NCBI GenBank assembly: GCA_963756515.1
Contig: CAVWNV010000003.1
Location: 248,001 to 312,000, forward strand
Length of the DNA stretch: 64,000 bases
Reading direction: 5' to 3'
DNA from: Bog-756 sp963756515
GTDB taxonomy: Bacteria > Actinomycetota > Acidimicrobiia > Acidimicrobiales > RAAP-2
Both the position numbers and the translations under genes were made by a program. Of this stretch, positions 52,055-59,850 are shown piece by piece; positions within the stretch are counted from its first letter, which is position 1, and each line of letters opens with the position of its first letter. The notes beneath the pieces were generated by a model. The model was given only the letters and a program-made list of their open reading frames with translations. It did not search any database and was not told the DNA's origin.

Positions 52055-53210
52055 GGGGCAGCCCGAGGCCCCGTTGGGCGATGATGTTGCGCTGAATCTC
52101 GCTCGTGCCGCCGTAGGTGGTGGCACCGAGGGCGAACCGGAAGTCGTAGTCGGCGGCCCCTCCGGCCGGCGCGGTCGGATCCCCCTGACTCCGGATACCG
52201 TCGGGGCCGAGCAGGTCTACGAAATCGGCCGACTGCCGGGTCAGCGCCTCGGAGGCGAAGAGCTTGCTCATCGAGCCCTCCACCCCGGGCATACCCCCCG
52301 AAGCATGGATCCAGGCCGATCGGCGGCACAGCAGCGTGGTGACCTCGTTTTCGGCCGCCGCCCGGCCCAGCCGAGCCCGGACGCCGGGATCGTCGGCCTT
52401 CCGGCTTCCGTCGCGGTCCACCGCGTCGGCCGCCCACCGCTCCATGGCGGCCAGGAGGCGGATCGACTCGCCCCCGTGGTCGCCGGCCCGCTCGAGGGTC
52501 AGTCCCACCTGCATGACGTCCCAGCCCCCGTCCACCTCGCCGATCCGCAGCGAGTCGTCCACGCGGACGTCGGAGTAGAAGGTCAGATTGGTCCGCTCGC
52601 CCGACAGCGTGAACACCGGCTGGATCTCCACACCGGGTTGCCGCAGTGGGACGAGAAAGGTGGTCAGGCCCTGGTGCTTGCCCACCTCGGGATTGGTCCG
52701 GGTCAGCATGAAGACGTAGTCGGCCTCCTGGGCGTTCGTCGTGAACATCTTCTGTCCGTTGATGACCCACGTATCCCCGTCCCGGACGGCCCGGGTCTGG
52801 GCCGCGGCCACGTCAGAACCGGATTCAGGCTCGGTGAAGCCGAGGACGATGACGATCTCCCCACCCAATGCCGGGGGGATGACCAACTGCTTCTGTTCGT
52901 CGGTACCGATGTGACGGATGATGCCGGCCACCATCAACGTGGTCCCCACGGTATAGGTGGGTGCCCCGGCCCGGTGGAACTCCTCCATGAAGGCCAGCAT
53001 CTCGAGCGGATCGCGCCCCTGTCCCCCCAGTTCCTCCGGCCATCCGGGAGCCAACCAGCCCCGTTCGACCAGGTGGCGGTGGAAGTGCCAGCTGTGGTGG
53101 ACACCGGTCCGCTCCATCTCCTCGCGCACCTCGTCGGTGAGCACCTGGTCGAGGAAGTCCCTGGCCTCCTGCCGGAACATCTCGCTGCGTTCGCCCAGTC
53201 GGAAGTCCAC
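52044..53210 (-). CDS. Acyl-CoA dehydrogenase, FAD-binding main subunit
   Basis: A 388-residue acyl-CoA dehydrogenase. It has LGFTEPESGSDVAAAQTRA, INGQKMFTTNAQEAD and a C-terminal TYGGTSEIQRNIIAQRGLGLPRP. The GTG start lies two bases after the partner-gene stop, so the pair is co-translated. It opens with VDFRLGERSEMFRQEARDFLDQVL, a long first helix. Third such pair in the window. Confidence 0.9.
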   Translation of the reverse strand: MDFRLGERSEMFRQEARDFLDQVLTDEVREEMERTGVHHSWHFHRHLVERGWLAPGWPEELGGQGRDPLEMLAFMEEFHRAGAPTYTVGTTLMVAGIIRHIGTDEQKQLVIPPALGGEIVIVLGFTEPESGSDVAAAQTRAVRDGDTWVINGQKMFTTNAQEADYVFMLTRTNPEVGKHQGLTTFLVPLRQPGVEIQPVFTLSGERTNLTFYSDVRVDDSLRIGEVDGGWDVMQVGLTLERAGDHGGESIRLLAAMERWAADAVDRDGSRKADDPGVRARLGRAAAENEVTTLLCRRSAWIHASGGMPGVEGSMSKLFASEALTRQSADFVDLLGPDGIRSQGDPTAPAGGAADYDFRFALGATTYGGTSEIQRNIIAQRGLGLPRPR

Positions 53211-53212
53211 GA

Positions 53213-54241
53213 TCAGACGCCCCCGGGCCGATGCGGCAGGCGGTAGCCCTCGGCCCGGGCATAGAGGTCGGTCGGTTCGGCGAACTGGGCCGGCCAGGCC
53301 TTGGCCCGGCGGAAGTAGAGCTGAATGTCGTACTCGAGCATGAATCCGTACCCACCGTGGTAGTGCAAGCTCCGATAGCTGGCCTCCCGGGCCGCCTCGG
53401 TGTTGAAGCCACAGGCCAGCGCGGCCAGCTCCGGGGCCCGGTCGGGCTCCTCCCCCGCTGCCCATGCCGCCTCCCGAGCCAACAGGAGGCCGCCGTCCAC
53501 ACCGGTGGCGGCATCGGCCAGGCCGTGGGCCACCGCCTGGAATGAGCCGATGGGCACCCCGAAGGCGTGACGCTCCTTGACGTACCCGACGCCGATCTCG
53601 AGGGACCGGGCGCCCATCCCTGCCAGCGCGTTGGCCATCAGCACCAACCACTCGTCGCGCGCCTGCTCGAACAGCGCGTCCACCTCCGGCCCGTCCGCCA
53701 GCAGATGGGCGTCGTCCCCGACCGGAAGGTCGGCCACCGGCAGCGAGCCGAGGTTGGCCACGGCGGTGCCGGCGCTCCCCGCTTGCGTGGACCACAGTCG
53801 ACCCCCGTGGCGGAACACCACCGTGTCGGCCACGGCCCCGGAAGGCACCATGGCGAGCACGCCATCCCGAGGAGTGTGCAAGGCCAGCGTGATCAGACGC
53901 TCACCGGCGAGCGCGGCGGCCAGGGCCGACCGGGCCCCCGAGCTCCCCACCCGGGCCAACAGCCGGGCCGCCACCTGTGCCTCGAGCAGTGGGGCCGACC
54001 CCAGGTATCGACCGTGCTGCTCGGCCACCAGAGCCAGATCCAACAGTGATGCACCCCACCCTCCCGACGATTCGGCCACGGCCATCTCGACCGCTCCGAT
54101 CTCGCAGAGGCGCCTCCAGAGATCGGAGTCGTGTCCCGACGACTCGGCGCCGCGGACCCGCTCGGGTGAAGACTCCTTGGCGTAGAGCGCCCCGAAGGCC
54201 TCGACCAGCAGTCGCTGTTCCTCAGAAGGGTCGAGGTCCAC
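53213..54241 (-). CDS. Acyl-CoA dehydrogenase-like partner subunit
   Basis: A 342-residue partner chain. HAFGVPIGSFQAVAHGLAD and YHGGYGFMLEYDIQLYFRRAKAW are the family segments, and it lacks the YGGT motif. The frame is open to 54349, but the GTG at 54241 has GGAGGA nine bases upstream and starts at the conserved VDLDPSEEQRLLVEAFGALY. It is divergent from the P450 at 54634. Confidence 0.87.
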   Translation of the reverse strand: MDLDPSEEQRLLVEAFGALYAKESSPERVRGAESSGHDSDLWRRLCEIGAVEMAVAESSGGWGASLLDLALVAEQHGRYLGSAPLLEAQVAARLLARVGSSGARSALAAALAGERLITLALHTPRDGVLAMVPSGAVADTVVFRHGGRLWSTQAGSAGTAVANLGSLPVADLPVGDDAHLLADGPEVDALFEQARDEWLVLMANALAGMGARSLEIGVGYVKERHAFGVPIGSFQAVAHGLADAATGVDGGLLLAREAAWAAGEEPDRAPELAALACGFNTEAAREASYRSLHYHGGYGFMLEYDIQLYFRRAKAWPAQFAEPTDLYARAEGYRLPHRPGGV

Positions 54242-54312
54242 CCGGCCAATTCCTCCCTCGCGGTCCACGGCGACGGAACACACGTCCCGATCGGCTCGGC
54301 GGCGATAGTGAG

Positions 54313-54329
54313 CGGGGCACCATGCCCCG
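54313..54329. promoter_or_regulatory. Hairpin/operator-like inverted repeat
   Basis: CGGGGCA (54313-54319) and TGCCCCG (54323-54329) pair perfectly around CCA, about 70 bases upstream of the acyl-CoA dehydrogenase GTG. The 392-base gap 54242-54633 contains no gene I can support; besides this repeat it holds an AT-rich promoter-like patch at its right end. Confidence 0.4.
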
Positions 54330-54497
54330 GGTACGACACTGTTGCACAAGGAGCAGAGCTGACGTCCGCCCTGGTGATCCCTCGGGATGTAGCGCCGTCA
54401 ACGCGGCTGAGCTGGGCGAACTGGTTACCGGCTCCGCGCAAATCGTAGGCCGGATACCTGTCGCTGTCGACTGCTGGAAGCCGCCCTTCTTGTCCAG

Positions 54498-54527
54498 TTG
54501 CTAACGTCAAAGAATCCTGCTTACGCT
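54498..54527 (+). promoter_or_regulatory. Candidate promoter of the P450 at 54634
   Basis: TTGCTA (54498-54503) and TACGCT (54522-54527) are spaced 18 bases apart, in the only AT-rich stretch of the divergent gap. They match four of six -35 positions and the TAnnnT pattern. Confidence 0.4.
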
Positions 54528-54633
54528 TTTTCAGAATTACCCTTTCACAATTCGAGGCTGTTCCCTCTGATCCATGGGGTTCCATGAAGGGACGGGCCGT
54601 GACCCCGCCACGCCACAGAGATCGGTGACCATT

Positions 54634-55923
54634 GTGAGCGACTTCGACGCCATCGACTTCTTCCGCCACGACGACCTGCTCGTCGACCCGTATCCTTACT
54701 TCGAGTTCCTGCGGACGCAGTGCCCGGTGACTCGGGAACCACATCACGACGTGACCATGATCACCGGCTACGAGGAGGTGATGGCGGTCTACAACGACGC
54801 CGACACCTTCTCGTCCTGCAACTCGGTGACCGGACCGTTCCCCGGATTTCCGGTGCCGCTGGAGGGCAACGACATCAGCGACCTGATCGAGGAGCACCGG
54901 GACGCGCTCCCGATGAGCGACCAGCTCCCGACGCTCGACCCCCCGAAGCACACCGACCACCGAGCCCTCCTGATGCGCCTGATCACGCCCAAGCGGCTCC
55001 GGGGTAACGAGGAGTTCATGTGGAGACTGGCCGACCGGCAGTTGGACACCTACCTCGACAACGGCCGGTGTGAGTTCATCGGCGAGTTCGCCAGTCCCTT
55101 CGCCATGCTGGTCATCGCCGATCTGCTCGGGGTGCCAGAAGACGACCATCCGCGATTCGTGGAGGCGCTCCTCCACGGCCAAGCCGGGCACGGGGCTGTC
55201 GGGAGCACGAGCGAGAAGACATTGGCACTGTCTCCTCTCGAATACCTCTACCAGCAGTTCACAGCTTACGTGGAGGATCGCCGCCTGACGCCACGCGACG
55301 ATGTCCTGACCGGCCTGGCCACGGCCACCTTTCCCGACGGATCGACTCCCGAGGTGCTCGACGTCGTCCGCGTGGCCGCCAACCTGTTCGCGGCCGGCCA
55401 GGAGACCACGGTCCGGCTCCTCGGCTCCGCCCTGCAGCTGATCGCCCAGGACGCCGAGTTACAACAGATCCTCCGGAAGGAGCGTCACCGGATCCCCAAC
55501 TTCATCGAGGAGACCCTTCGGATGGAGAGTCCGATCAAAGGCGATTTCCGACTGTCGAGGGTGCCCGTCACCGTTGGTGGTGTCGACCTTCCCGCCGGCA
55601 CCACGGTCATGCTGGTGAACGCGGCGGCCAACCGGGACCCACGTCGGTTCGAGGAACCGGCCACATTCGACATGGATCGTGAGCATGCCCGCCATCATCT
55701 GGCCTTCGGCCGGGGCATCCACACCTGCCCCGGGGCTCCGCTGGCCCGAACGGAGGCCAGGGTGAGCCTCGAGCGCATCCTCGATCGGACCACGGAGATC
55801 CGCCTGTCGGAGGAGCATCACGGTCCGCCCGGGGCCCGCCGCTTCAACTACGTCCCTACGTTCATCCTCCGAGGACTGACTCGTCTGTACCTGGAGTTCC
55901 TGCCGTCAGAGCCGACCACCTGA
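54634..55923 (+). CDS. Cytochrome P450 (subfamily A of three in this region)
   Basis: A 429-residue P450. FAAGQETTVRLLG is the I-helix, IEETLRME holds ExxR and FGRGIHTCPG has its Cys at 365. Relative to the P450 at 49482 it has a short insert near residue 190 (GAVGSTSEKT). The GTG at 54634 is preferred, with GGTGA five bases upstream and alignment to the sister proteins; an ATG at 54574 gives 20 extra residues without similarity. It converges with the luciferase-fold gene 12 bases away. Confidence 0.91.
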   Translation: MSDFDAIDFFRHDDLLVDPYPYFEFLRTQCPVTREPHHDVTMITGYEEVMAVYNDADTFSSCNSVTGPFPGFPVPLEGNDISDLIEEHRDALPMSDQLPTLDPPKHTDHRALLMRLITPKRLRGNEEFMWRLADRQLDTYLDNGRCEFIGEFASPFAMLVIADLLGVPEDDHPRFVEALLHGQAGHGAVGSTSEKTLALSPLEYLYQQFTAYVEDRRLTPRDDVLTGLATATFPDGSTPEVLDVVRVAANLFAAGQETTVRLLGSALQLIAQDAELQQILRKERHRIPNFIEETLRMESPIKGDFRLSRVPVTVGGVDLPAGTTVMLVNAAANRDPRRFEEPATFDMDREHARHHLAFGRGIHTCPGAPLARTEARVSLERILDRTTEIRLSEEHHGPPGARRFNYVPTFILRGLTRLYLEFLPSEPTT

Positions 55924-55935
55924 CAGTCGGCCGCT

Positions 55936-56907
55936 CTATCTGAAAGCCGGGAGCACGTCGGCCTCGAAGAGACGGAGGCTTGACCACGCCGATGTGATGG
56001 GCATGCCGCCGCACATCGGGTGCAAGGTCACATAGGGGGACGGGGACGCCTTCAGCTCGTCCACGTACGCCTCGGGGGTGAGCACCCGGTACCGGCCCGT
56101 GGCCCACAACTCGTCCGTGTCGTCCACGCTCTGATAGGGGCTGGCCACGCCGCTCTGCGCCTGCCAGGCGCCGTAGGCATTGTTCTCGTGGAGAAAGTAC
56201 GGCGCCATCTCCTCCCATCCCCGTTCGGGGTCCTGGGCCAGCGCCACCACCTGGTTGGGGCCGATGGGGCAAGGGCCGGGATCGGCCCGGCCCAACTCTT
56301 GGACCTCGTCCCGGTAGTACGTCCACACGTCCGGGACGGAGGGAATGAACCCATCGGCGATACGGGCGGCACGCTGGGCGGCCGGCTTGCTGCTACCGCC
56401 GAGAAAGATGCCCGGACCGCCCGGTCGGTAGGGCGCCGGCGTGACGTGCACGGTCCGACCCTCGTGGTCGAACGGCTCACCCGAGAAGGCCGCCTTCAGC
56501 ACGGCGACGGCCTCGGTCACGCGCCGACCCCGATCACTCATGGGGACGTCGAACATGGCGAACTCCTCGCGTACGTATCCGCCCGCGATCACGATGTCGA
56601 CCCGCCCCCGGCTCAGATTGTCGAGAGCGATCATGTCCTCGGCCAGTCGCAACGGGTCATAGAACGGTGCGATCAATGCAGCGATGAAGAACCGAACCCC
56701 CGCGGTGCGGGCGGCCATTGCCGCCACCATCGGTATCGGGCTGGGCAGATAACCGTCCGGGGAGCCGTGATGTTCGGAGACACCGATGGAGAGGCCGCCC
56801 AGACTGTCGACCCACTCCGCCATGTCCAGGGCCGCGGCGTATCGGTCGGCCGCGGCCGTGCGGGCGAATGCAGGGTTGCGAAAGTCGAAGCGAAGTCCGA
56901 ACTCCAT
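55936..56907 (-). CDS. Luciferase-fold (LLM-class) flavin-dependent oxidoreductase
   Basis: A 323-residue bacterial-luciferase-like protein. It opens MEFGLRFDFRNP, then ISEHHG-like SIGVSEHHGSPDGYLPSP, VRFFIAALIAPFYDPLRLAEDMIALDNLSRGRVDIVIAGGYVREEF and GPGIFLGGSSKPAAQRAARIADGF. It is closer to FMN/F420 LLM oxidoreductases than to the NtaA group. It stands between two P450s on the opposite and the same strand. The substrate is unknown. Confidence 0.87.
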   Translation of the reverse strand: MEFGLRFDFRNPAFARTAAADRYAAALDMAEWVDSLGGLSIGVSEHHGSPDGYLPSPIPMVAAMAARTAGVRFFIAALIAPFYDPLRLAEDMIALDNLSRGRVDIVIAGGYVREEFAMFDVPMSDRGRRVTEAVAVLKAAFSGEPFDHEGRTVHVTPAPYRPGGPGIFLGGSSKPAAQRAARIADGFIPSVPDVWTYYRDEVQELGRADPGPCPIGPNQVVALAQDPERGWEEMAPYFLHENNAYGAWQAQSGVASPYQSVDDTDELWATGRYRVLTPEAYVDELKASPSPYVTLHPMCGGMPITSAWSSLRLFEADVLPAFR

Positions 56908-57071
56908 GGTCAGGCCTCGACGCTATCCGGACAGGAGGTCGTTCGTGCCATTCTCACCTCTCGCACACTACAGACACCGTCCGTCCGCTTCCTCGACTCA
57001 GGGCCGGGAAGATCGGGGACCCATGTCGCGTCCCTCCGGGGGAGGCACATGGGCCCACACGTTCGTCGCCT

Positions 57072-57815
57072 TCAGATGTACATACCGCCGTTGACGCCGA
57101 TCATCTGACCGGTCACATAGCTCCCACCCTCCGAACACAGGTACGAGCACGCCGCGGCGATATCCGCAGGCGTGCCGGCCCGACCGGTGGGAACCATGGG
57201 GCCCACCACGTCCACACCGGGGAAGTCGCCGTCGGCTTCAGCCTGGCGGGCCATGGGGGTGTCGACCAGGCTGGGCGGGATGGTGTTGACGGTGATGCCG
57301 CTGCGGGCCAGCTCGACGGCCAACGCCTTGGTCAGCCCGATGACACCGCCCTTGGACGCCGCATAGTGCGCCATGTTGGGGGCACCGGACTGCGCGCTCG
57401 AGGAGGAGATGGTGACGATGCGCCCCCATCCGGCCGCGAGCATGTCGGGAAGGGCGGCCTGGATGCAGGTGAAGGTGCCGGTGAGGTTGACTCCGATGAT
57501 GCGGTCCCACCCGTCGGAGTCGATGTCGAGCACCGGGGTGAACGACTCGATCCCGGCGCTGGTGACCAGGATCTCGACAGGTCCGAGCTCCGCCCGGACC
57601 CGCTCGAATCCGGCGAAAACCGATGCCCGATCGGCGACATCGGCGACGACGGCCAGGGCGGTGGCTCCCCCGTCCATCAGCTCGGCGGCAGCGGCCTCGG
57701 TCGCGGCCTCGTTCCGGTCGAGGATGGCCACTCGGTCTCCGTCGGCCGCCAACCCGCGGGCGACGCCGAGCCCTATCCCTGAGGCTCCCCCGGTGATCAC
57801 TGCGACCCGGCTCAC
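57072..57815 (-). CDS. Short-chain dehydrogenase/reductase (paralogue of the SDR at 10298)
   Basis: A 247-residue SDR. TGGASGIG, TSAG, ISSSSAQSG and YAASK are the functional motifs, with ending GGSYVTGQMIGVNGGMYI. It matches the SDR at 10298-11050 across the catalytic half (TISSSSA, GITVNTIPP, DTPM). The GTG start overlaps the P450 stop as GTGA, so it is coupled to that enzyme and probably oxidises its alcohol product. Confidence 0.9.
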   Translation of the reverse strand: MSRVAVITGGASGIGLGVARGLAADGDRVAILDRNEAATEAAAAELMDGGATALAVVADVADRASVFAGFERVRAELGPVEILVTSAGIESFTPVLDIDSDGWDRIIGVNLTGTFTCIQAALPDMLAAGWGRIVTISSSSAQSGAPNMAHYAASKGGVIGLTKALAVELARSGITVNTIPPSLVDTPMARQAEADGDFPGVDVVGPMVPTGRAGTPADIAAACSYLCSEGGSYVTGQMIGVNGGMYI

Positions 57816-59098
57816 CGGCCGGCCTCGACGGCGTCGAACTCGAGATGCAGGTTGGACAGTCCGCGGAGGATCCACGTCGGCTCGTACTCGAAACGTCGAT
57901 GGCCCGGGGGTCCGTGGTGCTCCTCGGACAGGCGGATGTTTCGGGTCCGGTCGAGAATGCGCTCGATGCTGATCCGGCCCTCGGCCCGGGCCAGTGGACC
58001 ACCCGGACAGGAGTGGGCACCCCGTCCGAAGGCCACGTGGGATTGGGCGTTGCCGCGATCGACGCGGAATTCGGCCGGGCACTCGAAGTGCCGTGGGTCA
58101 CGGTTGGCGGCGCCATTGAGCAGCATGACGGGGGTTCCGGCGGTGATGTCGACGCCTCCGATGGAGGTGGTACGTCGGGTCAGACGGAAGTCGGCCTTCA
58201 CCGGGCTCTCGACCCTCAGTACTTCTTCGAGGAACATGGGGATGAGATCCCGGTCGGCCCGTAGCTCGTCCTGCAGCTCCGGGTGTTCGGCCAGATGCTT
58301 CAGCGCCGCGGCCAGTAGGCGCGCCGACGTCTCCTGGCCGGCCGCGAACAGGAACGTCGAGGTCCGCACCACCGAGGACACCTCGGGCGTCGTGCCATCG
58401 GGATACGTGGCCAGCGCCAGGTCGGTGAGCACGTCCTGGCGGGGCCGGCGTCGCCTGTCCTCGATGTACTCGGTGAACCACTCGTCCAGCCAGTCCAGCG
58501 GATTCTCCCCTGGGCTTCCCTCCTCGCCGGCACCGACCACGCCGGGGGCACTGCTCAGCCCGAACCCCTCACGGAAACGTTGGTGGTCCTCTTCCGGCAC
58601 CCCGAGCAGGTCGGCGACCACCAGCATGGCGAAGGGCTGGGTGTAGGCCTGGATGAACTCACATCGACCCTCAGCGAGGAACTCGTCGAGTTGCACGTCG
58701 GCGAGGCGCCAGACGAACTCCTCGTTGGCCTTCAACCGCTTCGGCGTGATCAACCGCATGAGCAGGGCCCGCTCACGGGTGTGGTCAGGCGGATCCATGG
58801 TCACCATGTGCTCGTGCATCGGCAATTGGTCGCGGTAGCTGTCGACGATGTCGCTGACGTCATCGCCCTCGAGCGGCACCGGAAAGGTGGCAAACGGGCC
58901 GATCACCGAGTTGCACGATGAGAAGGTGTCGTTGTCCCTGTACACCTCGGTGGTCTCGTCGTAGCCGGTCACCGCCACCACCCCGAGATGAGGAAGCTCG
59001 AGGACCGGGCACTCGGCGCGCAACTCCTCGAAATACGGATAGGGATCCTCGACCAACGATTGGTCGAAGAAGAAGTCGATCGTCCGCCAGTCGCTCAC
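57812..59098 (-). CDS. Cytochrome P450 (subfamily A of three in this region)
   Basis: A 428-residue P450. FAAGQETSARLLA is the I-helix, with Ser where the sisters have a second Thr; LEEVLRVE holds ExxR and FGRGAHSCPG has its Cys at 364. An insert near residue 195 (GVVGAGEEGSPG) is longer than in the sister at 54634. GTG 59098 (VSDWRTIDFF) aligns with the sister starts. It overlaps the SDR gene and is divergent from a TetR gene, with a palindrome between them. Confidence 0.91.
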   Translation of the reverse strand: MSDWRTIDFFFDQSLVEDPYPYFEELRAECPVLELPHLGVVAVTGYDETTEVYRDNDTFSSCNSVIGPFATFPVPLEGDDVSDIVDSYRDQLPMHEHMVTMDPPDHTRERALLMRLITPKRLKANEEFVWRLADVQLDEFLAEGRCEFIQAYTQPFAMLVVADLLGVPEEDHQRFREGFGLSSAPGVVGAGEEGSPGENPLDWLDEWFTEYIEDRRRRPRQDVLTDLALATYPDGTTPEVSSVVRTSTFLFAAGQETSARLLAAALKHLAEHPELQDELRADRDLIPMFLEEVLRVESPVKADFRLTRRTTSIGGVDITAGTPVMLLNGAANRDPRHFECPAEFRVDRGNAQSHVAFGRGAHSCPGGPLARAEGRISIERILDRTRNIRLSEEHHGPPGHRRFEYEPTWILRGLSNLHLEFDAVEAGR

Positions 59099-59145
59099 GC
59101 TGGTCTCGCTTTCGGGGCCGATGCTGCGCGCTTGCACAGCAATTC

Positions 59146-59161
59146 CTGAGCAAGTGCTTAG
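59146..59161. promoter_or_regulatory. Palindromic TetR-type operator candidate
   Basis: CTGAGCAAGTGCTTAG reads CTnAGCA-2-TGCTnAG, an inverted repeat with only the third position of each arm not paired. It lies in the 95-base gap between the P450 (starts 59098, minus) and the TetR gene (starts 59194, plus). This is the classic place for a TetR protein to repress both genes. Confidence 0.55.
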
Positions 59162-59193
59162 CACCGGAGCCACCGGTGTGGCAACGTGTCCAC

Positions 59194-59814
59194 GTGACCA
59201 CGTCCACCTCACCCCGCCGAATCGGTGCCGTGGACTCCAAGACCCGGGTTCGGCTCCTCGACGCGGCCGAGCTGCTGCTGCTCGAGGAGGGCTACGCCGC
59301 CGTGACGTCCCGCCGGGTGGCGGCCCGGGCCGGCCTCAAGCCACAACTCGTCCACTACTACTTCCGGACCATGGACGACCTGTTCCTCGAAATGTTCCGC
59401 CGCCGCGCCGAGGAGAACGTGGCGCGCGCCGAGCAGGCTCTCGCCACCGACGGTTCGCTGCGGGTGCTCTGGCAGCTGAACGCCGACCCCCGCGGGGCCA
59501 GATTCAACATCGAGTTCGTTGCCCTGGCCAACCACCGCAAAGCGATCCGAACCGAGATAGCGCGCTATGCGGAGCGATTCCGGGCCACCCAGCTCGAGGC
59601 CGTGACCAAGGCACTGGCGGCCGTGGGCGTGAGCCACGACGAACTCCCGCCGATCGTGGCCCTACTCATGATGACAGGGCTGACCCAGGTGATGGCGCTG
59701 GAGGACGCCCTCGGAGTGACGACCGGCCACGATGCGACCCGTTCGTTCGTCGAGCAGGGCATCGCCCGGCTCGATCCTTCCTCCGTTGACGTCCACCAGA
59801 ACTCCGGCGACTGA
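59194..59814 (+). CDS. TetR/AcrR-family transcriptional regulator
   Basis: A 206-residue regulator. KTRVRLLDAAELLLLEEGYAAVTSRRVAARAGLKPQLVHYYFRTMDDLFLEMFRR is a full TetR DNA-binding domain at about residues 13-70. The C-terminal domain holds EFVALANHRKAIRTEIARYAERFR. GTG 59194 is chosen, but ribosome-site support is weak; a GTG at 59230 would still keep the helix-turn-helix. It is divergent from the P450-SDR unit and very likely represses it and itself through the palindrome at 59146-59161 (inference). Confidence 0.88.
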   Translation: MTTSTSPRRIGAVDSKTRVRLLDAAELLLLEEGYAAVTSRRVAARAGLKPQLVHYYFRTMDDLFLEMFRRRAEENVARAEQALATDGSLRVLWQLNADPRGARFNIEFVALANHRKAIRTEIARYAERFRATQLEAVTKALAAVGVSHDELPPIVALLMMTGLTQVMALEDALGVTTGHDATRSFVEQGIARLDPSSVDVHQNSGD

Positions 59815-59850
59815 GAGTTCCTGTCGCACCACCTCTGCCGTCGGCGGTCG

